Shown here: positions 63,250-64,000 of the stretch, one piece after another
Layout of the letters: the number at the start of each line of letters is the position of its first letter
Numbering within the stretch: position 1 is the stretch's first letter
From: Sulfuricella sp.
GTDB lineage: Bacteria; Pseudomonadota; Gammaproteobacteria; Burkholderiales; Sulfuricellaceae
Length of the DNA stretch: 64,000 nucleotides
NCBI GenBank assembly: GCA_018336195.1
Contig: JAGXQV010000051.1
Coordinates: 1-64,000 of the forward strand
Direction of reading: 5' to 3'
Notes under the pieces: model-generated
What the model was told of the DNA's origin: nothing
Database searches by the model: none
The model's input: the letters and a program-made list of their open reading frames with translations, nothing else
Position numbers and translations under genes: made by a program

Positions 63250-64000
63250 CTATCGAATTCAAAGACATCGGGGTATCCCTGCAACCGCTGCACAGTGCCA
63301 TGCCGATTTGGCGCGGCGTGGTAACGGCGGAAGCTTATCGCCAACTGTGCGAGCAGGTGCACCACCAGGGCGGACGCCTGATGGCGCTATGGGGCTGCGA
63401 CGAGCGCCCGCGCGGCGGACATTTCACCGTGCATGTGGCGCTGGCCGCCCAGCCCGGCCTGTATGCCCTGAAATTGCCGCTGGAAGCCGGACAGGACAGT
63501 TTTCCCGACATTAGCGACCTGTTTCCCGCCGCCAACCGTATGCAGCGTGCCGTTGCCGACTTGCTCGGCGTTCATGCCGCAGGCGCCGACGATAGTCGCA
63601 AGTGGCTGCGCCATGGCGGCTGGCGTGAAGGCAGCTATCCGCTACGCAAGGATTTCGACGGCCAATATTTCAGCCCGACGCTTACCGACGCTTACCCCTT
63701 CGTCCAGGTGGAAGGCGACGGCGTCCACGAAATTCCGGTCGGCCCGGTTCACGCCGGCACCATCGAGCCCGGCCATTTCCGCTTTTCGATCATCGGCGAG
63801 CGGGTGCTGCGCCTCGAAGAGCGCATGGGTTATAAGCACAAGGGTATCGAAAAACGTTTTGAAAGCCTGACGCCCGTCGACGGGGCGAAGCTCGCCGGGC
63901 GGGTCAGCGGCGACACCACGGTGGCCTATGCCTGGGCTTACACCATGGCGCTGGAAAGCCTCTCCGAATTTACCCCGCCGCCGCGCGCGGTGTGGCTGCG
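63246..64000 (+). CDS. hyfG: hydrogenase-4-like subunit G, NiFe ligands missing (partial)
   Basis: The window ends after 251 codons of an open frame. The first ~170 residues are NuoC-like (LFPAANRMQRAVADLLGV, WLRHGGWREGSYPLRKDF). The large-subunit part then starts (VGPVHAGTIEPGHFRFSIIG, LEERMGYKHKGIEKRFESL). In [NiFe] hydrogenases this is followed by R-I-C-G-I-C, the first pair of metal-binding cysteines; here the sequence is RVSGDTT, with Ser221 and Thr224 in their place. The protein should not bind a NiFe centre at this site. It probably belongs to an energy-converting hydrogenase-related (Ehr) complex. Confidence 0.9.
   Translation, partial: MTIEFKDIGVSLQPLHSAMPIWRGVVTAEAYRQLCEQVHHQGGRLMALWGCDERPRGGHFTVHVALAAQPGLYALKLPLEAGQDSFPDISDLFPAANRMQRAVADLLGVHAAGADDSRKWLRHGGWREGSYPLRKDFDGQYFSPTLTDAYPFVQVEGDGVHEIPVGPVHAGTIEPGHFRFSIIGERVLRLEERMGYKHKGIEKRFESLTPVDGAKLAGRVSGDTTVAYAWAYTMALESLSEFTPPPRAVWL

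Noticed and set aside
57853-64000. Calling the hyf cluster a hydrogenase or formate hydrogenlyase
   Set aside because: The first NiFe cysteine pair of HyfG is replaced by Ser and Thr, so only the membrane-complex homology is supported.

Overview
The window reads as chromosomal DNA of a GC-rich, free-living proteobacterium, most likely a betaproteobacterium of the Sulfuricella/Gallionella/Rhodocyclales kind. That placement is inferred from gene families: AcnA and pyruvate phosphate dikinase, paired acetate-type symporters, a DsrC sulfur-carrier protein with both redox cysteines, three SulP anion transporters, a gamma-class carbonic anhydrase, many two-component systems and a hydrogenase-4-like membrane complex. 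No insertion sequence, prophage, rRNA or CRISPR array was seen. The only RNA genes that are clear are tRNA-Thr(CGT) and tRNA-Phe(GAA).

Layout. 0.1-5.7 kb: a class II aldolase-like protein with a decayed Rossmann tail, a CHASE/PAS histidine kinase with its LuxR-type regulator, a candidate structured RNA and a small PAS protein. 5.7-13.5 kb (mostly minus strand): acnA, a GGDEF protein, ppdK and a small Q/A-rich protein. 13.6-24 kb: two tRNAs; an operon of a CBS/DUF294 protein, a DnaQ-like exonuclease and a DUF4212/sodium symporter pair; the DUF485-actP pair, divergent from a TctD/TctE-type two-component system whose junction carries six copies of a 7-bp repeat; and dsrC. 24-35 kb: a SulP transporter divergent from a gamma carbonic anhydrase, an O-methyltransferase with a TetR regulator, small soluble proteins, FKBP, TlpA, a toxin-antitoxin pair, an AIM24 protein with an M48 protease, and an SDR. 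36-46.6 kb: an accessory-looking stretch with a frameshifted small protein, a NodB deacetylase-metacaspase-EF-hand-TPR fusion translationally coupled to an AAA ATPase, a nuclease-like protein, a TPR pair, a cluster of gene remnants at 44.2-45.1 kb and a beta-propeller protein.

46.7-64 kb holds the most unusual system. Two paralogous modules lie in tandem. Each is a leftward histidine kinase plus sigma-54 response regulator, facing a rightward -24/-12 promoter, then a very small protein and a SulP transporter. In the second module a USP-like protein lies between the small protein and SulP, and SulP runs with a 52-base gap into hyfBCEFG, an ion-translocating complex related to complex I and group 4 hydrogenases. 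The visible part of HyfG has Ser and Thr where the first pair of NiFe-binding cysteines should be, so this is probably not a hydrogenase. My reading (inference) is a sigma-54-controlled anion uptake system, bicarbonate or sulfate, energised or balanced by a hydrogenase-related ion pump.

Small non-coding repeats are frequent. There are at least four families of palindromic intergenic elements. One of them sits between hyfF and hyfG flanked by a 32-bp direct duplication, and another sits directly in front of hyfF.
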